Assembly: GCA_016758965.1 (NCBI GenBank)
Contig: JAEPRB010000011.1
Coordinates: 186,001 to 250,000, forward strand
Direction of reading: 5' to 3'
Length of the DNA: 64,000 nt
DNA from: Circinella minor
Lineage: Eukaryota > Mucoromycota > Mucoromycetes > Mucorales > Lichtheimiaceae
Below are positions 1 through 11,245 of this stretch, one piece after another (position 1 is the stretch's first letter; each line of letters starts with the position of its first letter). The position numbers were made by a program, and so were the translations under genes. The notes beneath the pieces are model-generated. The model did no database searches. It saw only the letters and a list, made by a program, of their open reading frames with translations, and had not been told where the DNA came from.

Positions 1-2113
1 ATATCGATTGGTAAAATGTTTATTTCAATGGGTTATAATGTACCTTATTCTCATGTAGTACAAGCAAGTGGTGATGTATCTATTTCCGCTGTAAAAGGAG
101 CTACTCAATTATTGGAAACTCTTGGTCAACAACCATCTATATTAAATAACTTGGATACACCACCAAGTGCTTATACTAGTAGACGTGACAGTGTTGCTTT
201 ATTCATATATCGATTGATCAGCCCAATTTGGGATGAGAAAATTGTTAAAGAAAGGTAAATATTTCGATTTGTTGGATAATCAGATTTGTAGAGAGAAGAA
301 TTGTTAAAAATGTTTAATCGATCCATCTTTATGTTATTAGCATTCAAGGAAATGTTGCCAAATATAGTACAGTCGTTCCTCGAAACAAATTAATCTCGAT
401 ACAGCAAATTTTACGAAAACTTCAAAATTTCATGGATATGTAAGTAGTCTAAGTAATGATAGACTCAGTTTTGTTTCTCTTTCTGTATGTCCATGTATTA
501 CAGGAGGAAATAACTGATAAATTAATTTACTTTTGTTAGGAATCCATCGGTTTATCCTCAATTACAACCACAAAACGATGAAGAAAATTCTTATCGTCAA
601 CTTTACGACTTGGCCGGTCTTATCTCTGAATCAATTTCATTCTTATTATTCCTTCTTGACAGTGATGTATCCAAAATTATGAGCAGGTAAAGTTAGTAAA
701 TCTTTAATTGTTGGGTACTTACTACTTGGAGAACGATTGTTGACATTTTTTTTCTCTTTTCCTTTGTTATTTTCTTTAATATTTTTTTTATTCATAGCTT
801 AACATTAGAACGTCAACAGCGATTTAGAGCATTCACATTCAAAGACTTATTAGCATCAAACAATGGTCGAGATTTAACAAAGGGATTAGCAAATGCAATG
901 ATTGATGAAACCATGGCGAAATATGCAAATTTGGATATTGTGATTGATGTTCTGGAACAACGTTGTGGAACTTTCTGTAATTCATCTGACGTACTTTTTT
1001 ACAAGGCACAAAAACAAATTAAGGCAGCAGAAAGTGAAGCCAACACTATGCCATCACAAAATGCTTTGCAAGAATCTCTTAGACTTTTAAAACGAATTGC
1101 TATCCATATTACATACGAGCAAGCAGGCGAAATTGCTAAAGCTTATACTCGACAAGGTGCATTGGTATCGGCGGTAGAACTGATATTAACATGTGCCCAT
1201 ACAAGGGATCCACATAACACTTCAACTGAGTTTTGGAGAAATGGTAGTCAATATAATGATCCACGAGCTGCTATTGTCGATATAAAGAAACCGTTTTATG
1301 ATTGTGTATACGATGTTTTAAAAGAAGCAATTATACCATCATCTACTACAAATCAGAAAGGTAAGGGTATATAAAAAAGAGATAGAGGGCACGAGAGAAG
1401 AATCCAATAGGTTGATTTATTTCATGTTATTAAACTGATAATTTTCCTCTCTATTTTCTTTAAAGTCACCGCATCACAAAGGGAGCAAGCTTTCCGAGTA
1501 GCATTTGCTTCGGATGACATTTTTTACCAGTGGTATATTTATGAGAAATTTATACAGGATGGTTTAGGACATGATCTGATACAGGTTAGTTATTACTATT
1601 ACTTTTTCCTCCAACTGATGAATCAATGTATTACTTAATAGAATGTTTTAATTAACTGAATGAAAACGATATATATATATATAAGATGTATCCACCATAT
1701 ATTGAAACGTTCCTAAAACGCGAGCCATTTGATTTGAATCTATATGAATTATTGGCATATTATTATCGATTGAAAGAAGAATATGAAGAAGCAGCTGAAG
1801 TATATGCACTCTTAGCGCGTATACAGTAAGGAAAAAATGAGAGGGGGGTGAAGGGAGGGGGGAACGACTAAGCCGGAAAATGACTCTTTAGATTGGTAAA
1901 CTTACAATTATTCATTCATTCATTTCTTTGTTTTTTAGACAAAACATTATTTCTACTGATAAACGATTGTATTACCTCAATCAAGCTTCGATATGTGCTA
2001 AATCTGTTACTGCACCATCCAAACAATTTGAAATGCTCAATTTGCAAAAACAACTGGATTCGTGGATTAAACAAGTACAAGAAGAAAAACAGTTACAACT
2101 TTCATCAGCTTAA
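1..2113 (+). CDS. Nup155/Nup170-type nucleoporin, C-terminal part (5' truncated)
   Basis: The reading frame is open from base 1, so the gene continues to the left of the window. Seven exons keep phase: 1-254, 341-439, 540-686, 798-1360, 1466-1584, 1686-1825 and 1939-2113. The product is an alpha-helical C-terminal region. Recognisable segments are ALQESLRLLKRIA, a DDIFYQWYIYEKFIQ block, YPPYIETFLKREPFDL, and an ending with KRLYYLNQASICAKS. This order matches the helical C-terminus of Nup155 (human) and Nup170/Nup157 (yeast), scaffold nucleoporins of the inner ring of the nuclear pore, where they anchor Nic96/Nup93 partners and membrane. The beta-propeller half lies outside the window. The identification rests on recognised family segments, not on a search. 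No frameshift is visible, and the gene ends in a normal TAA followed by an AT-rich 3' flank. Confidence 0.85.
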
Positions 2114-3659
2114 ATAAATAGAAATATATATATTCACAGCATATCAAATTAATATGATTTTATTTTTATTTTTACTTCTTTTTTATTTTTTTTCGAGAAA
2201 CCTAAAGTTGATTTATTGTAACGTGAGAAAAGCAAAATTAAAAAGAAATACCAGAAATCATAAACATTGTTTTTTTTAACAATATTGAAGCAAATTCTTA
2301 TTATTATTGTAGCTATTATTGGGAAGAAGAACGGGTATAATTAGAAGGCTGTACTTAATATGTGTTTTCTGATTGGTGCTGTCAAACCATTTAATTATCG
2401 ATCTTTAGATATATAGTGATACTATTGTTTCATGTCAAAACTTGATGATTTAATACATATTTATTGTTGTTATCAAACGCTAATACAGTACTGGATGCTA
2501 TACTTGGTACCTATAAAGAAACATTCGTAGGAACTATCGGAATGAATATTTACACCTATAAAAGAAGGATTGTTTTGAGTTGACTTATTTCACTTTCAGT
2601 ACGTACGTAATTCAGTTCCTCAGGAAAACCTATGGCTCATGTTGTTTAACTTGACAGACATTTATCTAAAGGTTGGTTGCCGTTACATCTTCGAAATGAA
2701 TTTGAGTCAAAGTGTTTGGGTCGCTATTTGGAATTTTACTATATATCGGCTTTTATTTCATTGAAAGCTGCATGTAAAAAAACGGAATGTCTTTTTGATA
2801 AATAAATATCCATGCTAATTTCTTTGTATCATGATGTTATAAGTAAAAGAGTATGTATCAGAAATAGTTCAAATAAAAAGATATGTAAACTAACATTGGC
2901 ATATACTATAATGGGTACCATGGTAAACAATTTCAAAGGTTACAAGTATATATATAAATGTACTTTTCTGTTCGCTGCTACTTTGATTTTATCTGAAAAT
3001 AGTTTATATAAGAAGTACGTAATGTTTAAACAATTTAATCTCTATGTATAGGCAATGATACTAATAACAGTATAAAAATTATCATGATAACTTCTGCGTG
3101 TATGTGATATCAGTGTTAAAAAAAACATTCTGATCTATTGATTCAATGGGGTAGATAATCGACATCTTTTATAAAGTAGTTTCATTATAAATTATTTTTG
3201 TGGATATATTTTGTGCAGTTTCTCAGATTTCGTGTAGTTTCTATTTAATTTACATTATGTCATTTTTTATGAGTTATAAAACTATTTATGAAAGAGTTTC
3301 TATACTTAATAATAATTTCTACTGTTATTTTTATATATTTTAAAAAGGTAGTAAGGAAACTTGACAATGAGTATATAATTGTTATTGACTATATATAGCA
3401 TAACACCAGCCGACTGCTTTTCCTCCCGCTTTTCCTTATTTGAAGCGATATCATTTGCTTTATAACAGTAATTTATATTCAAAATGATGAATTATATGTG
3501 TAAAGTTTATAATTTAAACACATTAAACATTAAATCAATTTAAACAGATGAAACTTAAGTTGTTGAAAATATAATGTAATCATAATTGTTTTTTGCATTA
3601 ATTTTTGATGAAATGATAAATTGGGAGTTGGGCGGCCCAAAGTCCAATTGGAAGTTGGA
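2114..3659. other. AT-rich spacer
   Basis: About 1.5 kb of AT-rich sequence with homopolymer runs. The only sizeable open frame (2812-3051, + strand, 79 codons) has no recognisable domain and the composition of random AT-rich DNA, so I do not call it. Positions 2114-2300 probably include the 3' UTR of the nucleoporin gene. Confidence 0.6.
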
Positions 3660-4192
3660 CGCTAACAAACTCTGACTTTTTTCTCCGACTCTCTGACTCT
3701 CTCTGACTTTTTTCTCTGACTCTCTGACTCTCTCTGACTTTTTTCTCTGACTCTCTGACTTTTTTTCTCTGACTCTCTGACTTTTTTCTCTGACTCTCTC
3801 TGACTCTCTGACTTTTTTCCTCTGACTTTTTTCTCTGACTCTCTGACTCTCTGACTTTTTTCTCTGACTCTCTGACTCTCTCTGACTTTTTTCTCTGACT
3901 CTCTGACTCCCTGACTTTTTTCTCTGACTCTCTGACTCTCTCTGACTTTTTTCTCTGACTCTCTGACTTTTTTCCTCTGACTTTTTTCTCTGACTCTCTG
4001 ACTCTCTGACTCCCTGACTTTTTTCTCTGACTCTCTGACTCCCTGACTTTTTTCTCTGACTCTCTGACTCTCTCTGACTTTTTTTTCTGACTCTCTGACT
4101 CTCTCTCTGACTCTCTGACTTTTTTTCTCTGACTCTTTGACTTTTTTCTCTGATTCTCTGACTCTCTCTGACTTTTTTCTGTGACTCCCTGA
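3660..4192. repeat. CT-rich minisatellite, 8-bp core with T-tract interruptions
   Basis: The + strand is built almost entirely from the unit TCTCTGAC (or ACTCTCTG), alternating with TTTTTT tracts, in irregular higher-order blocks of about 22 to 50 bp. A few units carry point changes (TCCCTGAC, TTTTCTGAC). The minus strand is open for 213 codons and would encode a Ser/Gln/Arg/Glu/Lys repeat (ESQRVREKSQ and variants). A unit length not divisible by three, plus flanking non-coding DNA, makes this an accidental frame rather than a gene. The flanks contain the palindrome TCCAATTGGA at about 3640-3650. Confidence 0.9.
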
Positions 4193-5680
4193 CCAACGCT
4201 CCTAACTGTCCATCGACAAGTTTTTGTTTTATTCAGAGACCGTCATTCCCAGGGCAAATAACAGATCGCGCGTCTTTCCCATCTTTATGGGTAGATTCGC
4301 AATCCTATTCATTATTTTCTTTAGTCCTCATTATCTGTATTTATCATGAACAATCTAACTAACGACACACTTTATATTGTACGCAAACGACTTCCTGTTG
4401 ACTGGGTCAGTTTCCCCATGGAGTTGACTTTTCACAATGAATATAGTTCTAATAAATGGTTTGATGAAGAAGCTTCTTGCCATGCGACTTGGAACAAGAA
4501 AAAAAGCACAACCTCAACTGTAGCTCCTTCAACTTCATTTACAAAAGATACTCCTGATCCCAGAAAAAAAAAGTGATTGGTCTCTTTTGTACGTATGTGA
4601 TCATAGTCATAAATTGTACTTTCCAAATATCCATGCGTCTCATAAATGTTGATTTAATGCACTAATATTCATTATGATGGCTCGAAACAATATTTGATGG
4701 ATACCATTACTACCCTACTTCAGGATTTGGATCAGTACAAATATGAGAGCGTTGAAATAATTGTAGCATCCATAAAATGTTAAATGGACTGGTTCCATTT
4801 TTAGTGTTGGGCAGTTGACCAATATTTAACCGATGTTTTTCAAAGGGCGTATCATTACAAGTATTAACCAGTATGATAGAGATACTACCCACATAATAAT
4901 AATAGAACCGAAAAGAGTTTACAATGCTTAAGTCACTTGATCGTGTGTTCAGTGTACTTTAATATCGTAATAAAAATATACTTTTGTTGATGTCGCATAA
5001 TACAGGAAGTGAGAACATGACACGTATTATACCTGATATTATGAAATCTGATATCGCACCGTTTAACTACGTTATGTTGCTTCTCTCCAGCGAAAAAAAA
5101 TTGCTACCGGAGGTTATAGATGGTTTACTGGATCTGTTGAAGTTACTAATAATGGTCAAGAAAGTTTTCCTTTGTAATAATTATTCTATTGTTTCTTCTA
5201 AAAAAAAAAAAAGGATTCGCTTCTCATGTATACAAAATTGAGAAAGAATTTCATTATTAATTACTTCTTTTTTTTGTGAAACATTTTGCTTGAACAGTTT
5301 TATCATCATATAACCCATCGTTATCATTCTTTTAAAAAGATATATTATTACTTAACTGCTAAAGAGCATAACAAATAATATATTATATGTTTTCTTTTAT
5401 ACAAAAAAAATGGTGGAGTCTTTTATTGTTGCATATCATGTAGTCTCTGCAGAGATTAATATTGTTCATTATATAATATTTTTGCCGTGTTTATAATATA
5501 TGTAAACCAATACTATGCCATATTAATAATTATACAATGTCAAGATATGGCTTTAATGCTATTGTTATTTATTCCTTTAGTAAACTTCACAATACACATT
5601 GTAAATCCGATAAAGGTGAACATATAAGTATGGGGAAGTAAGAAAATAGAAAAAATTACAAAGCGTGAAAAAAAAACGGT
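4193..5680. other. Spacer with unassigned short ORFs
   Basis: Two + strand frames of 76 codons (4346-4576) and 85 codons (4984-5241) start with ATG but match nothing I recognise. The first has a slightly richer composition (an RKRLPVDWVSFPMELTFHN stretch and a Ser/Thr/Lys tail ending in PRKKK) and could be a remnant of a dispersed gene. The second ends in poly-Lys from an A tract. The rest is AT-rich and featureless. Confidence 0.4.
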
Positions 5681-6484
5681 TTATTCCAAAGCGATTACGT
5701 TTGAAGAGCGACGAGAAGAGTTAGGGGAATTTTCTTTTCTCTTTTTATTACTTATATCTTCAGTGCTGTCTTCATCATCTCGTTTTCTTTTATTTTCTGT
5801 ATTCAAGAGTTCTTTTCCTTCAGCTTTCAACTTTTCGACATCTTCTGACGAAGCTTCATCATCATCAAAGTCGGTATCCTTCATACGTTTTCTTTCTTCT
5901 TCTTCAACATCAATAGAACTATAATCTGGATCACTCTCATTATCATCTTCATCTTGACTTTGAGGCTCTTTTTCTTCAGTAATATCTTCAGAATCAGCAT
6001 CGTCAGAAGAGTTTCTATTATTGGTAGAGATACTGTATGATTGTCGTTGTTGAATTTTTTTTTCTTGATGACTAATCATTCCTTCTTCAAAAACTTCAGG
6101 CTGTTGTTCTCGCATTATCCAAGTTACTTGAAGAAAACGCGTTGAAGTCGGTACCCATCCTTGTTCTGTTATTGGAGCTATACGCATAATACCACGAACA
6201 ATAACTCGGCACATACCACCCCGTGATAAATATTGAGCCACATCCGACTGAACAAGGTCATGAATTCGAATCTTACAATTAATACCGCTACCACTATTAT
6301 AAACACAATTACTGTTAGCAGACTCAAATAAACTGTATTATTTACTTGCTCTTAAAAAAGAAGAAGAAAAAAAGTCATACATATTATTTGTTTCTGTATA
6401 TACCACAAAATTTTGATCATACTGTGGGGTCAAATGACCAGTTTCAAAAGAAGTCCAACCTTCGAATGTCTGGATATCACTCAT
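5681..6484 (-). CDS. Unknown acidic protein with C-terminal NLS-like clusters
   Basis: Two exons, 6484-6404 and 6322-5681, join in phase 0 to give 240 residues. The start ATG follows an AT-rich leader. The acceptor is the TTTATTTGAG at 6323-6332; a later acceptor at 6248 would also keep frame but removes a conserved-looking stretch (INCKIRIHDLVQ). The N-terminal 100 residues are mixed alpha/beta-like, with CKIRIHDLVQSDVAQYL and CRVIVRGIMRIAPI, which could be an OB-type fold, but I cannot name the family. The remainder is strongly acidic (EDEDDNESDPDY, SSIDVEEEE) and ends with two basic clusters, NKRKRDDED and NKKRKEN, suggesting a bipartite nuclear localisation signal. A nuclear, possibly nucleic-acid-associated protein is inference only. 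Confidence 0.6.
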
Positions 6485-7171
6485 AATTCTGATATATATT
6501 GCTCTTTAAAGAATAATAAAAAAAAGAGTTGTTTGAAATTTAAAATAAGAATTAGAGAGAAAAACTGGGGAAAAAGAAAAGAAGGGGGGGTGAGGTGATA
6601 AAAAGAGAAAAGAAAATGAAAGAAAAAATGATTAAACAACTTTTTTTATATGATGCGAAAAATGTAACAATAAAACACGGCCTCATTTTCTTATGTCTCA
6701 ATGTTTACTACTTACTTATATTATTCAGTAAGTAATTTCAAGATTTATTTTATACAATAATTTAAACTAATAATAATTTGTGTCGGTTTTATACATTATA
6801 GTAAACGAATAATCAAATGAAATAAGAGAACAATGGTTTTCTTTCTCCATAAATAACCAAACGAATTATGAACTGTTATTTTGAAAAAAAAAATGTAATG
6901 TCATCAGGTTTTATTTAATTAAGAATAATGTTTTACGTATGTACTATAGCGCATCTATTTAAATTATTGAGAAAAGTTAAAGTAGCCATATCAATTTTAT
7001 TTACAGTTATTATTAAAGTACTGATATATTACATATAACAATCTAAAAATATACGTATAACATGGTGATAACGGGGAAGAAAAGGTCGAATGTGAAATAA
7101 AAAGCAATCTGAGAGAATGATTTTAATGCTATATACATAATTGCAAATAATGCAAGCTTGTTAATTGTATA
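6485..7171. other. AT-rich spacer
   Basis: Probable 5' flank of the acidic-protein gene and 3' flank of the 7TM gene. It contains A-rich runs and one G-run (6581-6587). No gene is seen. Confidence 0.5.
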
Positions 7172-8218
7172 TCAATTACCCACGATAATACCACTGTTGT
7201 TGTTGTTACAACTGACGTTGTAGGCTTCGCTGTTGCCCGTAATTAATTGTTGTGTTGAGCTGTCATCGCTATTATTTCTCTTGATTTTACTGTACATAGG
7301 TAGTTCGTTTTTGTTAGACACATTCATAGAAACAATATCACTGGTAGTATATGTATGTTGCTGTAATGGTGCTGGCGATGGACTATCATATCTTTTTGAA
7401 ATAGACGGCCACCAGATAGTTGGAAACCCGATTGCAACCACCATTAAACAGATTAATCCCAATATCTTGACCATGATAGTATCAATAGCATACGTTATAT
7501 TATAATCAAAGTCAGAATCATTTGACTTTATTGCCACTACAATTGACCCAATAGACACAACATAAGGTAATATAAGCACTGTTATAAAAGAAACCTTGTA
7601 ATCCCGAAAATCGTGCGGATTATTAAATATGGCTGTTATCAACTGAAAAAGTCCCCAGAACATGACGGCAATTAAACCATACCTAAAATAACTATAGAGA
7701 CTTTCAAAAGACTCAGTATGGGTTTTTTTAGTACCAATTATAACGCATAGGATAACGTCAATAAGCACCATTAAATAGATAAACCAAGTCAAAAAAATAA
7801 TTATAGAAATTTGACTGTTTCGTTTTGCGCCTTCAGGTATACGTTGAATCCGCGGGTAAGCAGATGTTCGTATACATTCCAACATGACATTGAATAATAA
7901 ATATGGATAAATGAGTTCAAAAAAGTGGATCGCTGTGTAGGATGGTAAAATGGCTTCACCGTCAATGACTTGCCCATCAATAATTTTGTTCATGGCTACC
8001 TTGATGACACTTGAGAGTAGCATGCATATATCGGCACACATGATGTTGACATATAGCCGTACGATTTGTGTTCGGAGAGAGCGATCGATATAATTGTGGT
8101 GACGAATGATACTGATGAAGCCAACTACAGTACTAATAAGCACAATTCCTGCTAGGCCAATAATGGTGCCATTATATCCATAGAAAGTAGTAGGCTCTAT
8201 AAAATGTACATAGATCAT
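7172..8218 (-). CDS. Seven-transmembrane protein, receptor-like, intronless
   Basis: A single open frame of 348 residues with about seven hydrophobic segments, roughly residues 17-38, 54-75, 95-115, 135-162, 180-198, 209-230 and 247-270. A polar, Ser/Asn-rich cytosolic-type tail of about 75 residues follows (SNKNELPMYSKIKRNNSDD). The arrangement of a short extracellular N-terminus, 7 TM and a phosphorylatable tail is that of a GPCR-like protein, but I cannot assign a class or ligand. A decayed relative lies on the same strand at 14305-14880, sharing a YDxxxT..(L/I)(D/E)T(V/I)(L/M)VK(V/I)(L/I)G block. Lack of introns contrasts with most neighbours and could reflect retroposition or simply an intron-poor family. 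Confidence 0.75.
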   Translation of the reverse strand: MIYVHFIEPTTFYGYNGTIIGLAGIVLISTVVGFISIIRHHNYIDRSLRTQIVRLYVNIMCADICMLLSSVIKVAMNKIIDGQVIDGEAILPSYTAIHFFELIYPYLLFNVMLECIRTSAYPRIQRIPEGAKRNSQISIIIFLTWFIYLMVLIDVILCVIIGTKKTHTESFESLYSYFRYGLIAVMFWGLFQLITAIFNNPHDFRDYKVSFITVLILPYVVSIGSIVVAIKSNDSDFDYNITYAIDTIMVKILGLICLMVVAIGFPTIWWPSISKRYDSPSPAPLQQHTYTTSDIVSMNVSNKNELPMYSKIKRNNSDDSSTQQLITGNSEAYNVSCNNNNSGIIVGN

Positions 8219-8480
8219 GATTTTTGAGGGATAGAGAAAAAATTTGTGTATAAAAATGGAAAGAAAAATATTTTTGATCTGCTGAGCAAAAAATTATCAT
8301 TTTATTTTAGAAAAACACAGAAAACATCTGTCAATAGGGGGGAGGGAATATGATATGGTGTGGCTGAACAGCTCCATTGACAATTTATGGTTAGGCTTAA
8401 ACCCAAAGACGTAGGGAAGTCGTTGAGATCTAAGGGTAATAAGGTTTTTAATGATAGACATAGATAAAATGAATAGCGAT

Positions 8481-9110
8481 TTATTGTGATGTTCTTCTTT
8501 TTGATGATGTAGATGATGATGCAGATGATGTAGATGATGATGATGATGAAGTTGATGATGATGACAAAAAAATTCCAGGAAGACACCAGTGATCTCCTCC
8601 TGTGGACATTGTTATCGGCCGAGGGGTTCTATTAAGCAGTTTAGTAGTTTCATCTACAATCTTTCTCCGTTATATGCAAGAGTAATAAGCGGAAATCAAA
8701 TTTAAATCACTGTGAGGAAATTCTAATGGATTAGTTTTTTGTACAAGTGTAATGTATCCTGCAGGAATTTTAACATCTAAAAGTGAAGCGCAACCATCTA
8801 TATATATATGCCACGTAAAAAATATTTTTAAGTTAATATGTGTTTCATATAAGATCAAGAGAGATTGAAAGAGATAATTTAAAAACAAAACCAAAGATCA
8901 TACATTTACCAAGTCCAGATTTTTTAATAATTAAAAATCCATCTTCATGCATCCATAGCTAACATAAAGGTTATTCATGAGATATTATATAGATCAGCTT
9001 GAGTAAAATATAAAAAGAAAAGTATAAAAGAGATGTTTCTGTTCTTCCCCCTCCCTCTACTCAAAAATAAAATTACATTACTTTACCTGATTAATACTAT
9101 CTATCATTTT
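8481..9110 (-). pseudogene. 3' part of a repeated fungal protein family (copy A)
   Basis: Three exon-like pieces keep phase: 9110-9087, 8958-8910 and 8797-8481. They encode ..IDSINQ / LWMHEDGFLIIKKSGL / DGCASLLDVKIPAGYITLVQ.., then KTNPLEFPHSDLNLI. An in-frame TAA (8670-8672) follows, and translation then resumes in the same frame as IVDETTKLLNRTPRPITM, GDHWCLP, a poly-Ser/Thr tract and a KRRTSQ end. The + strand copy at 9833-11224 has the same order of segments (IPAWFITRARKTNALDFPHTD, RIIDETVDLLND, GDHWCLP, KRRKTSQ). No upstream exons equivalent to the N-terminal half of copy B were found. It is therefore a truncated copy with at least one stop, unless an unseen intron removes it. I remember related multicopy proteins of unknown function in Mucorales, but this is not verified. 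Confidence 0.65.
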
Positions 9111-9832
9111 CTATATACGTAAAATTAAATTTTCATTTTAGTTTATATCTTTTGCTCGAATTCGAATAAAAACGAAACTTGTTGGAAAATTATGATTGTT
9201 TAAAATAAATTGATTAAATGAGAAAGAGGGGCATATTCACCTCACATTTTATAAACTAACATCACAACTCTTTTTTTCTTAAAAGTCCGTATAATGATTG
9301 ATTAAGCTTCCACATTCACATTCATTTGAAACAAATCCTTTCTTTCTTGTTCCTTTTTTTTTTTTTTTTTTTTGTATAATATAGTAAAAATGATATCATA
9401 GATTTTCTTGTTGTTATGCTTTATGTTTTATTGTATTATATACCAGTAACAACAATAATCAAAATAATAACAATCTGATACCACCATTAAAACCATTAAC
9501 TCTTTATACTATCTTAATTCAAAAGATGAAAAAGACGACGTTATTATTTTGAATTTCAAAAAAATAGAGGCAAAGTATATCCCATTTAAATGTTGTTCAG
9601 CCATCACCATCATCATCATGGATATTTCTAAAAGTATTGATTTTTCACACACATGCTTCAGCTAATTATACCTCATTTATCTCAATATATCCGGTAAAAA
9701 ACAGTATGGAGCATACACTTTAGAACCTAAATGATCTTTTGTTTAATTTGAAACGGTTATAAATAAACGTAAACGCGATCAAAACATAACACGTCAAATA
9801 AAAAAGAAGGTTTTTCATCCTTATTATGACCC
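9111..9832. other. Spacer between two divergent family copies
   Basis: About 720 bp of AT-rich sequence with a T19 run near 9356-9374 and a CATCATCATC microsatellite near 9604-9620. It probably holds the promoter of copy B, whose ATG is at 9833. No missing exons of copy A were identified here. Confidence 0.4.
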
Positions 9833-11224
9833 ATGTCAGTAGAAGAGAAGGTGATGGAATTTGCATTAAAATGCAACTATTATCAGTAAGCAAAATTCGC
9901 TATCTTTGATTTGATTCGGTAATCGTCTATTGTTAGTTGATAAATAATTTTTGTTGTTTTCTCATTTTAGTTCTCGTCAACCTCTGATCTTGGATAGAAC
10001 TGATAAAAACTGGGGAACGTGTTTTACTAAAGCAGAGGTAAACGAGATTAGAAACGAGGGGGGTCCACTTGACTGTTGTGAAGTACCTGAAGAACTTGAG
10101 CTTTGTTATTCAGAATTAAAAGGGGTAGTATGTATTTATAGTAATAAAATGTGAACAACTATAATAATAACAGCAATAACAGCAATACGGAGATAACGAC
10201 AGTATTAATAGTTTATTTTATAGAAAACGAGTGTTGGGGTGTATAAGTATGCAAAAAGCATTCAAATCGACGACCCTTTAGTTGAAGATGTGAAAGCATG
10301 GTTTTCAACCGAATTGCAATATATCTCGCCCTTACTTTTTAAAACCCGGCAGTTCGACATCACTGATATGCCTGAAACAGATCAGCAATACGTACCCCTT
10401 GGATTCTTTAGTACGATATTCCTTGGTTCAGATATTGTGGCAAGAGGGTAAGAGTTCAAATAGAGGAACTGGTAGTAGTAGAGCAAGATCAATTTAAAAA
10501 TGGGGTTAACTTGTGTTTTTTTTTCATTCTACAGCACTGAAATTTCCAGTGAAACGAATGCGAATGTAATAAACGCATCTCGTGAATTATCATCAATCGC
10601 TGCCATTTCCAATCGAAAAATGGGTCATCGTGGTGATACTATATTCAAGTATGGATCACAAGAACTTGGATGCTGTGGAGTTAGAGTTCCTCGGGATCAA
10701 ACAAAAACGGTCCGTGATTGTTCAATCAAAATGCCTTTGGCTTTACGGGACAATGTTGCTTTCAGCAACGTACGATTCTAATCTTCTCCATTCTACTCAT
10801 GTCATTGGGTATAGAATTACAGGTAGTTATAATTTTTATATCAAAATCCTATATGCTAGCTTATATATGAAAAGTTTATTAACTTGAAAGACTGTTTTGA
10901 TGTATTGGTATAGGTGGTCGTGCGTCCCTTTTGGTGTGGACATCCCTGCTTGGTTTATTACTCGAGCACGAAAAACCAACGCATTGGACTTCCCACACAC
11001 CGATTCGAATTTGGTTTTTCGTTGCTCCCATTAATAACTCTTACATATCATTGGAAAAAGGATCATTGATGAAACTGTTGATTTGCTCAATGATGTTGCT
11101 CAACCAATAACAATCTCAATGGATGGCGATCATTGGTGCCTTCCACCAAATTTTATCATCATTGCAATCGTCAACAGAGTCTACCTCTTCATCAGCATCA
11201 AAAAGAAGAAAAACATCCCAATAA
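9833..11224 (+). pseudogene. Repeated fungal protein family (copy B), near full length, frameshifted
   Basis: The first exons are clean and in phase: 9833-9885, 9971-10124, 10224-10447 and 10535 onward. They give MSVEEKVMEFALKCNYYHSR.., a DRTDKNWGTCFTKAEV block, and FSTELQYISPLLFKTRQFDI. A GHRGDTIFKYGSQELGCCGV motif follows, then TKTVRDCSIKMPLALRD. The frame is then lost: after LALRD the natural continuation (MLLSATYDSNLLHSTHVIGYRITG) lies in another frame, one base off. A second shift falls inside the next exon between GGRASLL and VDIPAWFITRARKTNALDFPHTD. Two adjacent stops follow before RIIDETVDLLNDVAQP, and another shift precedes the terminal SASKRRKTSQ. Copy A at 8481-9110 preserves the same 3' segments, which shows the intended frame. 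Function is unknown. Decay starts in the last third, so a truncated protein could still be expressed. Confidence 0.7.
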
Positions 11225-11245
11225 TTTGACATCCAATGTGGTCTT

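Noticed and set aside
3555..4196. 213-codon minus ORF (Ser/Gln/Arg/Glu repeat)
   Set aside because: It lies wholly on an 8-bp minisatellite whose unit is not a multiple of three, with no promoter or splice context. Treated as an accidental frame.
8302..8586. 94-codon minus ORF rich in Ile
   Set aside because: Frame shadow of the poly-Ser/Thr repeat (TCA units) at the end of family copy A.
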